The notes under the pieces were generated by a model, which saw only the letters and a list, made by a program, of their open reading frames with translations, searched no databases and had not been told where the DNA came from. A program made the position numbers and the translations under genes. Shown here in pieces: positions 43,881 through 53,375 of a stretch of 64,000 bases of DNA. Numbering within the stretch: the stretch's first letter is position 1; each line of letters begins with the position of its first letter. The stretch is from an uncultured Clostridia bacterium. GTDB lineage: Bacteria; Bacillota; Clostridia; Lachnospirales; Lachnospiraceae. The stretch is from the NCBI GenBank assembly GCA_947643415.1, contig CANRWA010000013.1, positions 16,481-80,480 of the forward strand, written 5' to 3'.

Positions 43881-44654
43881 CTATGGCGCAAAAATTGTTA
43901 TAATCTGGCTTGATACATCTTTCATCTTATCAAAGATAAAATCAGATACAGTAGGCAGTGTCTGAACCAGTAAAAGCAGCACAACCATGCCTACGATAAG
44001 CTTAATCTGAATACCCACCACAAACATATTCATCTGTGGGGCTGCCTTCGCTAACACACCCAATATCACATTGATCAGGAGCATGCAGCAAAACACAGGC
44101 AGTACGATCCGCAGTGCAATGACAAAATACTCTGCCATAAAATCTACCATAATGTCTTTCAGCCCAAGGCGGAACACCGTCTGTCCCACATTGAAATACT
44201 GAAAGGATTCCATAATGGAACGAATGACATAATAATGCATGTTTGTAACAACAAGCAATAATAAAACAAAATAATTGTAAATATTACCTGTTACTGTGAT
44301 CTGCATATTGGAAGACGGATCGAACATGGTAGCCATAGACAATCCCATCTCCATATCCATTACATGCCCTGCGAAATGCACAATATAAAAACACAGATTA
44401 CATAAAAATCCCAGGATGGCTCCTACCAAAAATTCTTTCAGAACTAAAATTGAAAAACCAATCACGCCAGAGTAAGATACTGTTACCACTGGTATCGTCT
44501 GGATCACCAGAATAGAAAGCATAATACTGATGCCAGCCTTCATCTGTGGTGAAACAGCCTGATGGCTGAAAAAAGGGGCTGTAAAAACAAATCCTGACAC
44601 CCGGACAAGCACCATCAGGTAGAACTCCATATTTTGGATCGTAAATGTCATCAT
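43881..44654 (-). CDS. fliR: Flagellar export gate protein FliR
   Basis: 257 aa with six or more membrane segments. Seen: VRVSGFVFTAPFFSHQAVSPQ, MDMEMGLSMATMFDPSSN and PQMNMFVVGIQIKLIVG. Start codon overlaps the fliQ stop by one base. Confidence 0.98.
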   Translation of the reverse strand: MMTFTIQNMEFYLMVLVRVSGFVFTAPFFSHQAVSPQMKAGISIMLSILVIQTIPVVTVSYSGVIGFSILVLKEFLVGAILGFLCNLCFYIVHFAGHVMDMEMGLSMATMFDPSSNMQITVTGNIYNYFVLLLLVVTNMHYYVIRSIMESFQYFNVGQTVFRLGLKDIMVDFMAEYFVIALRIVLPVFCCMLLINVILGVLAKAAPQMNMFVVGIQIKLIVGMVVLLLLVQTLPTVSDFIFDKMKDVSSQIITIFAP

Positions 44655-44926
44655 CAGCCTCCTGCATATACGGAGAATTTATTACAGAGTTCTTCCAAAA
44701 ACTCCACACAATTATTCATGATCCAGGAGCCACACAATAGAATGGTTAAAAATATCGCAATCAATTTTGGCACAAATGTCAGCGTCTGTTCCTGAATCGA
44801 CGTAACAGTCTGAAAAATACTTATGATCAGGCCTACGATCAGCGAAACAAGAAGAAGCGGCATTGCGCACTTAAAAATAGTCCAGATCATATCCTGTGCA
44901 ATATCCAGTACTTCTGCATCTGTCAA
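44654..44926 (-). CDS. fliQ: Flagellar export gate protein FliQ
   Basis: 90 aa, two membrane helices (about 17-38 and 54-74) with TSIQEQTLTFVPKL between them, the FliQ signature. Start is TTG 44926 with a GGGGGG site upstream. Confidence 0.97.
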   Translation of the reverse strand: MTDAEVLDIAQDMIWTIFKCAMPLLLVSLIVGLIISIFQTVTSIQEQTLTFVPKLIAIFLTILLCGSWIMNNCVEFLEELCNKFSVYAGG

Positions 44927-44941
44927 TGCTTATCCCCCCTG

Positions 44942-45799
44942 TCAGTAAAATGTCTTTATAAGCTGGCCAACTACCAGATTCCATCCATCTGCCAGAACAA
45001 ATAGCAGGATCTTAAAGGGCATGGATATCGTTGTAGGCGGCAGCATCATCATACCCATGGACATCAGCGTGGATGCCACCACCATATCAATCACTATGAA
45101 TGGCAGATAAATCAGAAATCCAATAATAAACGCCGTACGCAGTTCACTGATCATAAATGCCGGAATCAATACTGTTGTCGGTATCTCATTTTCATTGGAC
45201 ACCTCCACGTCTTCGCTCTGCTTTGATAATTCAAGGAAGAGACGGATATCCTTGCGGTTCGTCTGCTGGAACATAAATGTCCTCAATGGCTTAAGCCCCG
45301 CATTCAGTGCCTCTTCCTGTGTCATCTCGCCTGCTTCAAACGGCTGGATGCAGTCTGTATTGATCTGTGTAATAACAGGTGACATAATGAATAATGTCAA
45401 AAACAGCGCCAGACCAACCAGAACCTGATTTGGCGGCGTTGTCTGCGTACCTAATGCTGCACGCACAAAATGAAGCACCACGACAATCCTTGTAAAGGAG
45501 GTCACCATAATTACAATAAATGGTGCAATTGACAATACAGTCAGTACAAGAACCATCTTCATGCTTGCTGATAAACTTGAGCTTCCTGCGTTAGAAGTGA
45601 TATTCAGTTCAAAATCTTCCGGAGAATCTGGATCCTGCACCTCTCCAGCTGTACTGCCCTCAATCTCATCTGTATTTGCATCTGACCTTACAGGAGCTGC
45701 ATATACCTTTGTACTACAAAAAAAGGTTAATACACACAGTAAGACCAACAGAATACCAAAACGAAATGAATGAGAATGTCCTTTCTTCTGTATCTCCAT
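44942..45799 (-). CDS. fliP: Flagellar export gate protein FliP
   Basis: 285 aa. Seen: N-terminal signal peptide (about 10-36), an acidic segment, then four membrane segments with SFTRIVVVLHFVRAALG, TPPNQVLVGLALFLT, GFLIYLPFIVIDMVV and MGMMMLPPTTISMPFKI. ATG 45799 has AAAGG 9 nt upstream; the TTG 45808 reading begins within that site. Confidence 0.98.
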   Translation of the reverse strand: MEIQKKGHSHSFRFGILLVLLCVLTFFCSTKVYAAPVRSDANTDEIEGSTAGEVQDPDSPEDFELNITSNAGSSSLSASMKMVLVLTVLSIAPFIVIMVTSFTRIVVVLHFVRAALGTQTTPPNQVLVGLALFLTLFIMSPVITQINTDCIQPFEAGEMTQEEALNAGLKPLRTFMFQQTNRKDIRLFLELSKQSEDVEVSNENEIPTTVLIPAFMISELRTAFIIGFLIYLPFIVIDMVVASTLMSMGMMMLPPTTISMPFKILLFVLADGWNLVVGQLIKTFY

Positions 45800-45814
45800 A
45801 AATACCAACCTTTT

Positions 45815-46165
45815 CTATTTTTCTTTTTTCTGTCTTTTATCCAGACGGTTCAGTATATCCCGGAAAGGAAGCACAGTAACTTCCTTGTCCTTCTTCGTTA
45901 GATCCAGTTGTTCTTCATCCAGGGCAGCAAGGAAAGTAATATTATCCTTCGTCACTGCAATGGAATAATACCTGTCACCCAACTGGATGATCTGGATATA
46001 CTTATTCTGCGCTATCTTGAAAGTCTCAATCACTTTTATATTATTTGACTGTGTCTGTACCACACCAGACTTACCAATCCATTTCGTCACATAATAAGTC
46101 GCTGCCAGCACAAATATAAACACAATCAGTACTGCTATAAGTTCGAGAACATTCTGCCAGTGCAT
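45815..46165 (-). CDS. fliO: Flagellar biosynthesis protein FliO (FliZ)
   Basis: 116 aa: one N-terminal membrane segment (about 6-26) followed by a small cytoplasmic beta domain (IKVIETFKIAQNKYIQIIQL, YYSIAVTKDNITFLAAL). FliO helps assemble the FliP ring. It lies between cheY and fliP, its usual place in Firmicutes. Confidence 0.92.
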   Translation of the reverse strand: MHWQNVLELIAVLIVFIFVLAATYYVTKWIGKSGVVQTQSNNIKVIETFKIAQNKYIQIIQLGDRYYSIAVTKDNITFLAALDEEQLDLTKKDKEVTVLPFRDILNRLDKRQKKEK

Positions 46166-46167
46166 AC

Positions 46168-46530
46168 TTAACCAACAGCTTTCTTCACTGCTTCCAGAAC
46201 GCGGTCTGCCTGAAATGGTTTAACAATGAAATCCTTTGCCCCTGACTGGATTGATTCGATAACCATTGCCTGCTGACCCATAGCAGAACACATGATCACA
46301 GTAGCTCCGGCGTCTGATTCCTTAATTTTCTTCAATGCCTGAATACCATCCATCTCTGGCATTGTAATATCCATCATAACGAGATCCGGCTTGGTCTCGA
46401 GATACTTTTCAACCGCCTTCTGACCATTCTCTGCTTCCCCTACCACTTCGTAGCCATTTTTAGTAAGGATATCCTTGATCATAACCCTCATAAATGCTGC
46501 GTCGTCGCAAATCAAAACACTTTTTGCCAT
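46168..46530 (-). CDS. cheY: Chemotaxis response regulator CheY
   Basis: 120-aa single receiver domain. Seen: acidic pair DD at residues 9-10, phospho-acceptor Asp54 (MMDITMPEMDG), CSAMGQQ and Lys in FIVKPFQADR. When phosphorylated it acts on the FliM/FliY switch encoded directly upstream. GGAGGAG lies before ATG 46530. Confidence 0.98.
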   Translation of the reverse strand: MAKSVLICDDAAFMRVMIKDILTKNGYEVVGEAENGQKAVEKYLETKPDLVMMDITMPEMDGIQALKKIKESDAGATVIMCSAMGQQAMVIESIQSGAKDFIVKPFQADRVLEAVKKAVG

Positions 46531-46550
46531 TGTTCGTTCTCCTCCATTAC

Positions 46551-47729
46551 TTATTCTTTGATTATTTCAGTTACCCGAATACCAAAACTTTCCTCAATTA
46601 CTACAACTTCACCTTTTGCAACAAATTTACCATTGACAAGGACATCTACCGGTTCCCCGGCAAGTTTATCCAACTCAATAATGGTTCCCGGCGAAAAATC
46701 CAGAATCTCCTTGATCGACTTACTGGTTCGGCCAAGTTCCACAGTAACCTCTAACGGTACATCCATAATAAGATCAATATTCTCAGGTGCGATCCCGCCA
46801 AGATCCTGTACTGGCATAAAGTTCTGGAACTGAGCTGGTTGTATATTGATATCCTGTGGCGGCATTGCATACATTGGCTGCATACCTGCCATAGGTTGTT
46901 GCTGTACTCCCATATTCATCTGCGGTGCTGCCATCTGTGGCTGCATCTCAGGCTGCGGAGCTGCCTGTGGCTGTACAGCAGGCATAGGCGCCGGAGCTGG
47001 TTCAGGAGCTGAAGTTTTCTCTTCCGAAGAAGCATCTGAACCCATCGCTGCCCCTCTGAACCGTTCATAGACACGGCGGGCAAACTGTATCGGATACAAC
47101 TGCATGATCTGACTATCTACAAGATCTCCTACTTCCATCTTAAATGAAACCTGCACAAAAGTCTGATCTCCCAGATCCTTGAACTCCTCCGGAAATTCTT
47201 CCCCAAAGTCAACTCTCGTGGCAGTCGGTGGACTAATGTCAACCATTTCATTAATCATGGATGACATAGAAGTAGATGCTGAACCCATCATCTGGTTCAT
47301 TGCCTCACATATGGCACTAAGATGCAATTCACCCAATTCAGCATCCAGATTTGTACCATCGCCACCCATCATCAGGTCCGTAATAACTTTTACATCCCGT
47401 TCATTCAGAATCAGCATATTCCTTCCTTCCAGGCCAACCCTGTATGAAATGTAGATAAATACACATGGGGTAACCTGACGTTCTGCCAATTCTTCCATTG
47501 TCGTATAACTAACTGTCGGTGTTGTAATGTCGACACGATTATTTACCAAAACAGAAAGAGTAGTAGCTGCAGTCCCCATACTGATATTGGCGATCTCTCC
47601 TAAAGCATCACTTTCTTCAAGAGTCAGCATATCCGCGGAATTCGCACTTGCTGCATCTTCGGTTCCGCTTCCTGTATCCGCACCGCCTAACAAAGCATTA
47701 ATCTCTTCCTGCGATAACATCCCGTCCAT
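46551..47729 (-). CDS. fliY: Flagellar switch protein FliY (CheC-type phosphatase plus FliN domain)
   Basis: 392 aa. Seen: N-terminal FliM-like segment MLSQEEINALLGG, two CheC-type active-site motifs (DALGEIANISMG and SAICEAMNQMMG), a Pro/Met/Gln-rich linker at about 240-305 and a C-terminal FliN/SpoA domain (about 315-392, VPLEVTVELGRTSKSIKEIL). Forms the C ring and dephosphorylates CheY-P, as known for Bacillus FliY. Both phosphatase sites look intact. Confidence 0.98.
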   Translation of the reverse strand: MDGMLSQEEINALLGGADTGSGTEDAASANSADMLTLEESDALGEIANISMGTAATTLSVLVNNRVDITTPTVSYTTMEELAERQVTPCVFIYISYRVGLEGRNMLILNERDVKVITDLMMGGDGTNLDAELGELHLSAICEAMNQMMGSASTSMSSMINEMVDISPPTATRVDFGEEFPEEFKDLGDQTFVQVSFKMEVGDLVDSQIMQLYPIQFARRVYERFRGAAMGSDASSEEKTSAPEPAPAPMPAVQPQAAPQPEMQPQMAAPQMNMGVQQQPMAGMQPMYAMPPQDINIQPAQFQNFMPVQDLGGIAPENIDLIMDVPLEVTVELGRTSKSIKEILDFSPGTIIELDKLAGEPVDVLVNGKFVAKGEVVVIEESFGIRVTEIIKE

Positions 47730-47733
47730 TGCA

Positions 47734-48714
47734 TTACTCCTCTCTAAATATTGTTTTTATTTTTACTGCATAGGAATCCTCATGGGCTCCCGGAATAGCA
47801 GAAAATTTCTTGATATTCCCCACATAAACATCCAGTTCATCTTCAATTCTGGTATTTACTTTGATTATATCCCCTGGCTGCAAATGAATAAAATCATTTA
47901 CCGAAATCGCACTCTTGCCCATAATGGCACGAACCGGGATCTTTGCTTTTTGGATAGAATCTTCCATAAGTTCTCTATAGACACTGTCATCCTTCACCTG
48001 CACCGAAGAATACCAGTACTTCGTGTTTACCTTGTCAATGACAGGTTCCAAAACAGCATATGGGATACAGACATTCATCAATCCCTCAACATTACCTATC
48101 TTTATGCTCATAGTCACAATGGAAGTCATCTCACTTGGTGTCACAAACTGGGCAAACTGCGAATTTGTCTCAACCCTCTCCAACATTGGTTCCAGATTCT
48201 CCACAACACTCTCCCATGGATCAATCAGAAGATTGATGCAGATTACCATGATCCTCTCAATAATCGTCAGCTCAATCTCTGTAAACTCACGGTTCTTATC
48301 TAAGGGCTGTCCCTCACCGCCCATCATGCGGTCAACTATGGCATAACCAAGCCCTGTCGCAAGTTCCATGATCACATTTCCCTCCAGAGGTGCAAAGTTT
48401 ACCACCCCCAGCAGAACCGGATTGGAAAGGGAATTCGAAAATTCCTGATATGTGGCAGCTTCTGAGTGCATCACCTCTACCTGAACATTCTTCCTAAGAT
48501 GTACCTGAAGATTAGTTGCTAGCAGTCTGGCATAGTGTTCAAATATAAACACCAGAGTGCGCAAGTGTTCTTTTGAGAACTTGGATGGTCTTGCAAAATC
48601 ATAATCCTTTACCGGCCGCTCTTCCGTATTATCCGTCTCTGCAGGATCAAATTCACCATTGCTGAGCTGCGACAACAGATTATCAATCTCATTTTGCGAT
48701 AACACATCGCTCAT
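47734..48714 (-). CDS. fliM: Flagellar motor switch protein FliM
   Basis: 326 aa. Seen: CheY-P-binding peptide LSQNEIDNLLSQLS at the N-terminus, middle domain with MMGGEGQPLDKNREFTEIEL and a C-terminal FliN-like domain (about 245-326). Sets rotation direction. 4 nt before fliY. Confidence 0.98.
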   Translation of the reverse strand: MSDVLSQNEIDNLLSQLSNGEFDPAETDNTEERPVKDYDFARPSKFSKEHLRTLVFIFEHYARLLATNLQVHLRKNVQVEVMHSEAATYQEFSNSLSNPVLLGVVNFAPLEGNVIMELATGLGYAIVDRMMGGEGQPLDKNREFTEIELTIIERIMVICINLLIDPWESVVENLEPMLERVETNSQFAQFVTPSEMTSIVTMSIKIGNVEGLMNVCIPYAVLEPVIDKVNTKYWYSSVQVKDDSVYRELMEDSIQKAKIPVRAIMGKSAISVNDFIHLQPGDIIKVNTRIEDELDVYVGNIKKFSAIPGAHEDSYAVKIKTIFREE

Positions 48715-48818
48715 ACCAATCTCACCTCACTACTCTGTCGTTTCTCTTTATGCAACCATCTTTTTCTATCATAACACATTTTTCAGATAACATAAAGAGT
48801 TTTTTTACTTTAACAAAA

Positions 48819-49334
48819 TCAGGAAACCAAATATCCTGGCAGAGAAAGATCTACAATACTCTTTGTATCATATCTCTCCTGAAGTTTCTTGACCGCCTCT
48901 TCTTTTATAGCCGGCTGCGAGATCGTAGAAGCAGTGTAAGAGCTAATGGTCTCCTTGACGATATCCTCCACATAGACAGAATTCGCCTCCATCAGCGCCT
49001 TAACATCTGAATAACCATCCTCTTCCTTGTTAAAAGAAACCACAATGCCACTTATTACAGCATAATGATTGGTATCATCCCCAGCGTCCTTCTGCAGATT
49101 GATATTCACATTGGTCTCATATGTAACCGTAAATGTGTCCATATCCTTGATCGGAGTTAATTCCTCCCCTTTATTTTTGGATTCGATCTCCAGATCCACT
49201 ACTGATGCCACCTTATCAATTAGATTGCTGGTCTTATTCATCGCTGGCATAACTGTGAAAATAAGAACTGCTGTCAAGATCAGATTGATAATAGATGCTG
49301 CCATAATGACAATGGTCAATATGTTTTTCTTCAT
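48819..49334 (-). CDS. fliL: Flagellar basal-body protein FliL
   Basis: 171 aa, one N-terminal membrane segment (about 8-30) and a periplasmic/extracytoplasmic domain with EEAVKKLQERYDTKSIVDL near the end. Stabilises the stator. AAGGGGG lies before ATG 49334. The 104-nt gap after it, before fliM, is AT-rich and holds no gene. Confidence 0.9.
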   Translation of the reverse strand: MKKNILTIVIMAASIINLILTAVLIFTVMPAMNKTSNLIDKVASVVDLEIESKNKGEELTPIKDMDTFTVTYETNVNINLQKDAGDDTNHYAVISGIVVSFNKEEDGYSDVKALMEANSVYVEDIVKETISSYTASTISQPAIKEEAVKKLQERYDTKSIVDLSLPGYLVS

Positions 49335-49348
49335 GAAAAAAATCCCCC

Positions 49349-50215
49349 TTACTTAGTGTCTTTTTTATTATCTGTATAGATCTTTAATTCAACCCGGCGG
49401 TTCTGCGCCCTTCCTTTTGCTGTCGCATTGGAGGCAACCGGATAATACTCACCAAGTCCGCTCGCTTCCAAAGAAGCCGGTTTCAATTTCTTTTTATCCA
49501 CCAGATACTCCAGTACCTCTGTCGCCCTGGCGGTGGACAGCCACCGGTTACTGCGGTATCTTCCTCCTGAGATCGGCACATCATCTGTGTGTCCTTCAAT
49601 CTTTATCATATGGTCATCATACATCTTCAGGATATCACCAACCTTGTTCAACAGGGTCTTCGCTGAACTTTTCAGCATTTCCGATCCGGAATCGAAAAGG
49701 ATTCCGCCATTGAGGGAGATCTGCACATATTGATTATTCTTGTCTGTATTGATGGTGATCTCATCCTCTATATTGCTTTTTTTGGCAGCCTCTACCACTT
49801 CTTTATAGACAGCGTCATTCCGCTCCTTCTGCTGTGCCGCCATTTTCTCTTCTACTTTCTTTTCTGTGTTCTCATCGATCGGCTGGGTACCCTGTTCCGC
49901 AGTCTGATTTGAATTTTCATCCGGACTATCTGAGGAACCTGATGTAGCAAACTCATTAAAATATTGCGAAATCGCAACTGGCTGCTGTGTCCCTACCGTG
50001 ACAAAGGCCCCTTCTCCGATGGAATTCCCTCCGCCATCAAAGATATTGATCCTCTCAGACATGGATGTAACGATCTGCTCATACTTATCTGCATCCACTG
50101 TTGACATCGAAAAAAGCAATACGAAGAAACAGAGCAACAGATTCATCAGGTCGGCAAAGGTATTGATCCAGCCGCCTTCTATCCCTTTTTCTTCTTCCCG
50201 TTTCTTCCGGGCCAT
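49349..50215 (-). CDS. motB: Flagellar stator protein MotB
   Basis: 288 aa. Seen: membrane segment with the proton-carrying Asp22 (TFADLMNLLLCFFVLLFSM), a Gln/Glu/Asn linker (plug region), and a C-terminal OmpA-like peptidoglycan-binding domain (KIEGHTDDVPISGGRYRSN, NRRVELKIYTD). Asp22 and the Met/Leu pattern suggest a proton-driven motor. ATG shares one base with the motA stop. Confidence 0.98.
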   Translation of the reverse strand: MARKKREEEKGIEGGWINTFADLMNLLLCFFVLLFSMSTVDADKYEQIVTSMSERINIFDGGGNSIGEGAFVTVGTQQPVAISQYFNEFATSGSSDSPDENSNQTAEQGTQPIDENTEKKVEEKMAAQQKERNDAVYKEVVEAAKKSNIEDEITINTDKNNQYVQISLNGGILFDSGSEMLKSSAKTLLNKVGDILKMYDDHMIKIEGHTDDVPISGGRYRSNRWLSTARATEVLEYLVDKKKLKPASLEASGLGEYYPVASNATAKGRAQNRRVELKIYTDNKKDTK

Positions 50216-51027
50216 TAAGCGTCACCACCTTGTTTTGAATCACCCTCGCCGCCAAGTACCTCATTGCGCACTGCAGGAGCAAGGAAGGATTTCAGCTTCT
50301 CTTCTATTACACGTGGGTTCTCACCTGCCTGTATGGAAAGGATTCCCTCACATATTACCTCTTTGTTCATGATCTCCTTCTGGTTCTTTGCACGCAGCTT
50401 GGTAGCGATAGGAATACTGAGCCAGTTAGCGATCAGGGAACCATACAATGTAGTGATCAGAGCTACCGCCATGTTTGGTCCGATGGAACTCGGATCATCC
50501 AGAAGCTTAAGCATGTTGATCAGACCGATCAGTGTACCAATCATTCCCCATGCAGGACCCATGGCTGCCAGCGCATCCCAGAAATTACAGACCTTATTAT
50601 GCCGCTGTTCAATACAGTTAAGCTCTGTCTCAAGGATACTGGACACCAACTCCTGATCTGTACCATCCACGATCAGCATGATACCCTTTTTCAGAAATTC
50701 ATCATCAATCCCCTCGGCTGCTTCTTCCAACTGCAGAAGGCCTTCCTTTCTGGCAACGTTTGCCAGATCAATGATTTTATGTATGACATCTCCCTCTGAA
50801 CTCTCGGACACCTTAGTGGTGAGCAGAAATGATTTCAGCTTCGCCACAAAATCCCCGATATTTTCTGACATGGTCATCATACACATCAGACATCCCACGA
50901 TAACGATAAGGAAGGATGGGAAGTCCCAGAAGTTCCCCAGGGCGGCAAAACCCTGATCACCGGACACGATACCATACACAACGGCTCCTGCACAGCCTAC
51001 AATACCTATAATTGTTGCAATATCCAC
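50215..51027 (-). CDS. motA: Flagellar stator protein MotA
   Basis: 270 aa with four membrane segments. Seen: WDFPSFLIVIVGCLMC, the cytoplasmic loop, and AMGPAWGMIGTLIGLINML with MAVALITTLYGSLIANWLS. Start is GTG 51027 with GGTGG upstream. 12 nt after flbD. Confidence 0.98.
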   Translation of the reverse strand: MDIATIIGIVGCAGAVVYGIVSGDQGFAALGNFWDFPSFLIVIVGCLMCMMTMSENIGDFVAKLKSFLLTTKVSESSEGDVIHKIIDLANVARKEGLLQLEEAAEGIDDEFLKKGIMLIVDGTDQELVSSILETELNCIEQRHNKVCNFWDALAAMGPAWGMIGTLIGLINMLKLLDDPSSIGPNMAVALITTLYGSLIANWLSIPIATKLRAKNQKEIMNKEVICEGILSIQAGENPRVIEEKLKSFLAPAVRNEVLGGEGDSKQGGDA

Positions 51028-51039
51028 AATGACACCACC

Positions 51040-51228
51040 TTACAAATTACAATTTATTTCTTTCTTAAACAATTTTACTAAATTTTTTACGTCTTGTCTA
51101 CTTTCTTTTACAATTATTTTTTTTCCGGTGGTCAAAGTGATCACCGTATCTGGTGTTTCTTCCACAGTTTCAATCAGATCATTATTAATTGTCAGTACAG
51201 TTCCATTCACCCTTGTCACATCAATCAT
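51040..51228 (-). CDS. flbD: Flagellar protein FlbD/SwrD
   Basis: 62 aa. Seen: MIDVTRVNGTVLTINNDLIE and TVITLTTGKKIIVKESR, the FlbD pattern. In Bacillus SwrD raises stator function and torque. Lies between flgE and motA as in Bacillus. Confidence 0.93.
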   Translation of the reverse strand: MIDVTRVNGTVLTINNDLIETVEETPDTVITLTTGKKIIVKESRQDVKNLVKLFKKEINCNL

Positions 51229-51308
51229 ATACTCTCTCTCTTTCCAGTTTTCTTTCTTTTTTGCCCTTTTTCTTATATGAAATCCCTCTCATTATTACGA
51301 AAGCAGTC

Positions 51309-51337
51309 GGAATGGGTGACAATAAGCCACCCATTCC
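51309..51337 (-). repeat. Perfect 10-bp hairpin between flgE and flbD
   Basis: GGAATGGGTG / CACCCATTCC with a 9-nt loop, 34 nt after the flgE stop. No T-run follows, so it more likely protects or trims the mRNA than stops it. Confidence 0.7.
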
Positions 51338-51370
51338 ATATCTGCATTTTTCATGCTGTATACTTTTTAA

Positions 51371-52888
51371 TTACCGTTTCAGGTTTACCAGTTCTTCCAA
51401 CATAGAATCCGATGTCGTAATAATACGGGAGTTCGCCTGGAATCCTCTCTGTGTCGTGATCATATTGGTAAATTCTGTCGCCAGATCCACATCTGACATC
51501 TCCAGTGCACCAACTGCAAGCTTACCGACTTCAGAAACATCTACTCCGACTCCATCGAAATCACCAGAGTTCAACGTGGTAGCATACATACTGTTACCCA
51601 CTGACTCCAGACCAGATGGGTTCGCAAAAGTAGCTACTGCGATCTGTCCCAGCAGCTTCTTATCACCATTGGTATATACACCATAGATCTTGCCGTCTGT
51701 CTGCACAGTAAATCCATCCAGCGAGCCTGCTGCGTTACCGGCACCAGTATTACCATTATCTGAGTCACCACGCAGAGGCTTTACATTACAGCGCCCATCA
51801 CTGGCGTACATTGTCAGCTTGCCGAAATTAACATCTACACCATTTGCCGGAAATGATTTTGTCCGGCCATCATTCGTCAGTGAGAGATTCAGTATTCCCG
51901 GTGCCGCTTCATCGTCAGCTCCCGTTCCGCCGCCAGCTCCACCACCTCCACCAGCTCCGCCGCTTTCAGAGACAGCCTGGAAAAGACCTGTATTGGCATC
52001 AAAAGTAAGCTGCGGCCATGCCTTATCTGGTATAGTAACTTCCCCAGTATCCGGATCTACCTCACATTCTGATGCCTTAATTTCAGCACCGCCGAAATTA
52101 ATTGTGAAATCCTGACCATCACCATCTAATTTCGCCCATTTCCCATTCTCATCTAATGTACGCAGGATTGATTTTCCATCTGGTCCCATAATATTGTTAA
52201 TGGAAATGTTAAATACATTTGTTATATTATCATCATTCTTATTCAGCCTGAGCTTCGCTGTATACATCTGTCCCAGATTGTCAAAGAAGCTTACATCCAT
52301 GGCATATCCATTTCCATCCTTTGCCAACTGTGTATCTGTATTATCCACATTTCCACTCATGGTGATGGCTGTGGTAGGATTTGGGGCTGAATATTTGTTC
52401 TCTGCCCCCATCAGGTTCAGGGTATCTACCGTATCCTTTCGGATCTCACCATTCTCGTCCACGCGCCATCCAAGGACAGAAGCGCCATTGGTATGGCACA
52501 TCAGGGTACCATTGGCATCCACATCCAGAAGACCGGATTTTGTAAAGTAAGTGTTCCCATTGCTCCTTACAATAAAGAAAGCATCGCCCTGGATCATAAC
52601 GTCCATGCCGCGGTCAGTACGCTGTGTGGAGCCGCTTCCGCTGAGGTCTACCGTGATAGCTGCCACATTGGCACCAAGACCGATCTGCATGGCATTCGTA
52701 CCAGCTGCCCCGGTATTGGCATTCGGCCCGGACGCATTCTGTGTCGTCTGATAGAACACATCGGTGAAGTTTACTGAACTTGCACGGAATCCAACCGTAT
52801 TTACGTTGGAAATATTATTACCAATTACGTCCATCTTTGTCTGATGGACTCTCAATCCGGAAATACCGGAAAACAATGATCGCATCAT
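51371..52888 (-). CDS. flgE: Flagellar hook protein FlgE
   Basis: 505 aa. Seen: N-terminal rod/hook motif MRSLFSGISGLRVHQTKMD and IGNNISNVNTVGFRASSVNF, and the C-terminal coil with SDVDLATEFTNMITTQRGFQ. An outer domain holds a Gly-rich segment at about 310-330 (GGAGGGGGAGGGTG). Start ATG 52888 with GGAGGG upstream. Confidence 0.98.
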   Translation of the reverse strand: MMRSLFSGISGLRVHQTKMDVIGNNISNVNTVGFRASSVNFTDVFYQTTQNASGPNANTGAAGTNAMQIGLGANVAAITVDLSGSGSTQRTDRGMDVMIQGDAFFIVRSNGNTYFTKSGLLDVDANGTLMCHTNGASVLGWRVDENGEIRKDTVDTLNLMGAENKYSAPNPTTAITMSGNVDNTDTQLAKDGNGYAMDVSFFDNLGQMYTAKLRLNKNDDNITNVFNISINNIMGPDGKSILRTLDENGKWAKLDGDGQDFTINFGGAEIKASECEVDPDTGEVTIPDKAWPQLTFDANTGLFQAVSESGGAGGGGGAGGGTGADDEAAPGILNLSLTNDGRTKSFPANGVDVNFGKLTMYASDGRCNVKPLRGDSDNGNTGAGNAAGSLDGFTVQTDGKIYGVYTNGDKKLLGQIAVATFANPSGLESVGNSMYATTLNSGDFDGVGVDVSEVGKLAVGALEMSDVDLATEFTNMITTQRGFQANSRIITTSDSMLEELVNLKR

Positions 52889-52976
52889 AGTGATTCACCC
52901 TCCAATTCCTTTCTGGCACTTTCTCTGTCAGTCAAAAGTGCCCATGCTTCCTGTAAAGGGCCAGCATGTCTTGTTG

Positions 52977-53357
52977 TCAGTTGATTATCGCTCCATCGAT
53001 ATTAGTAAAAACAGCGTGGTCCACATCATTCACAGCCGTGATCACAGTGTTGTTCTTCACGTTCACGATAAACGCCAGATTATCCACCATCACAAGAGAT
53101 TCATTCATTCCCTTCTCCCTTGCCTGGCTCGCCGCGTGGGAAAGCCTCGCTTTCTGGTCCTCCGACATATCGATATTCCGTGTCTCCAACCGCTGTGCGG
53201 CATGTTTGGAAAACCTGACCTGCCCGGCAGTGTCTGCCAGTATCTGGCCAAAAGACTTTGCTGCATCCGCATCCTTGCTTCCCGCCACAGTAGACGGACG
53301 GGTCTGTAACCGGTTCCGGATCTGCTCAATGGATGCAAATTTCTGTTCTACATTCAT
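52977..53357 (-). CDS. TIGR02530-type flagellar operon protein
   Basis: 126 aa. Seen: SFGQILADTAGQVRFSKHAA, QRLETRNIDMSEDQKARL and VDNLAFIVNVKNNTVITAVN, the conserved small protein found between flgD and flgE in many Firmicutes. Likely cytoplasmic; no assigned biochemical role. Confidence 0.93.
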   Translation of the reverse strand: MNVEQKFASIEQIRNRLQTRPSTVAGSKDADAAKSFGQILADTAGQVRFSKHAAQRLETRNIDMSEDQKARLSHAASQAREKGMNESLVMVDNLAFIVNVKNNTVITAVNDVDHAVFTNIDGAIIN

Positions 53358-53375
53358 ATCGCCACATCCTTCCTG

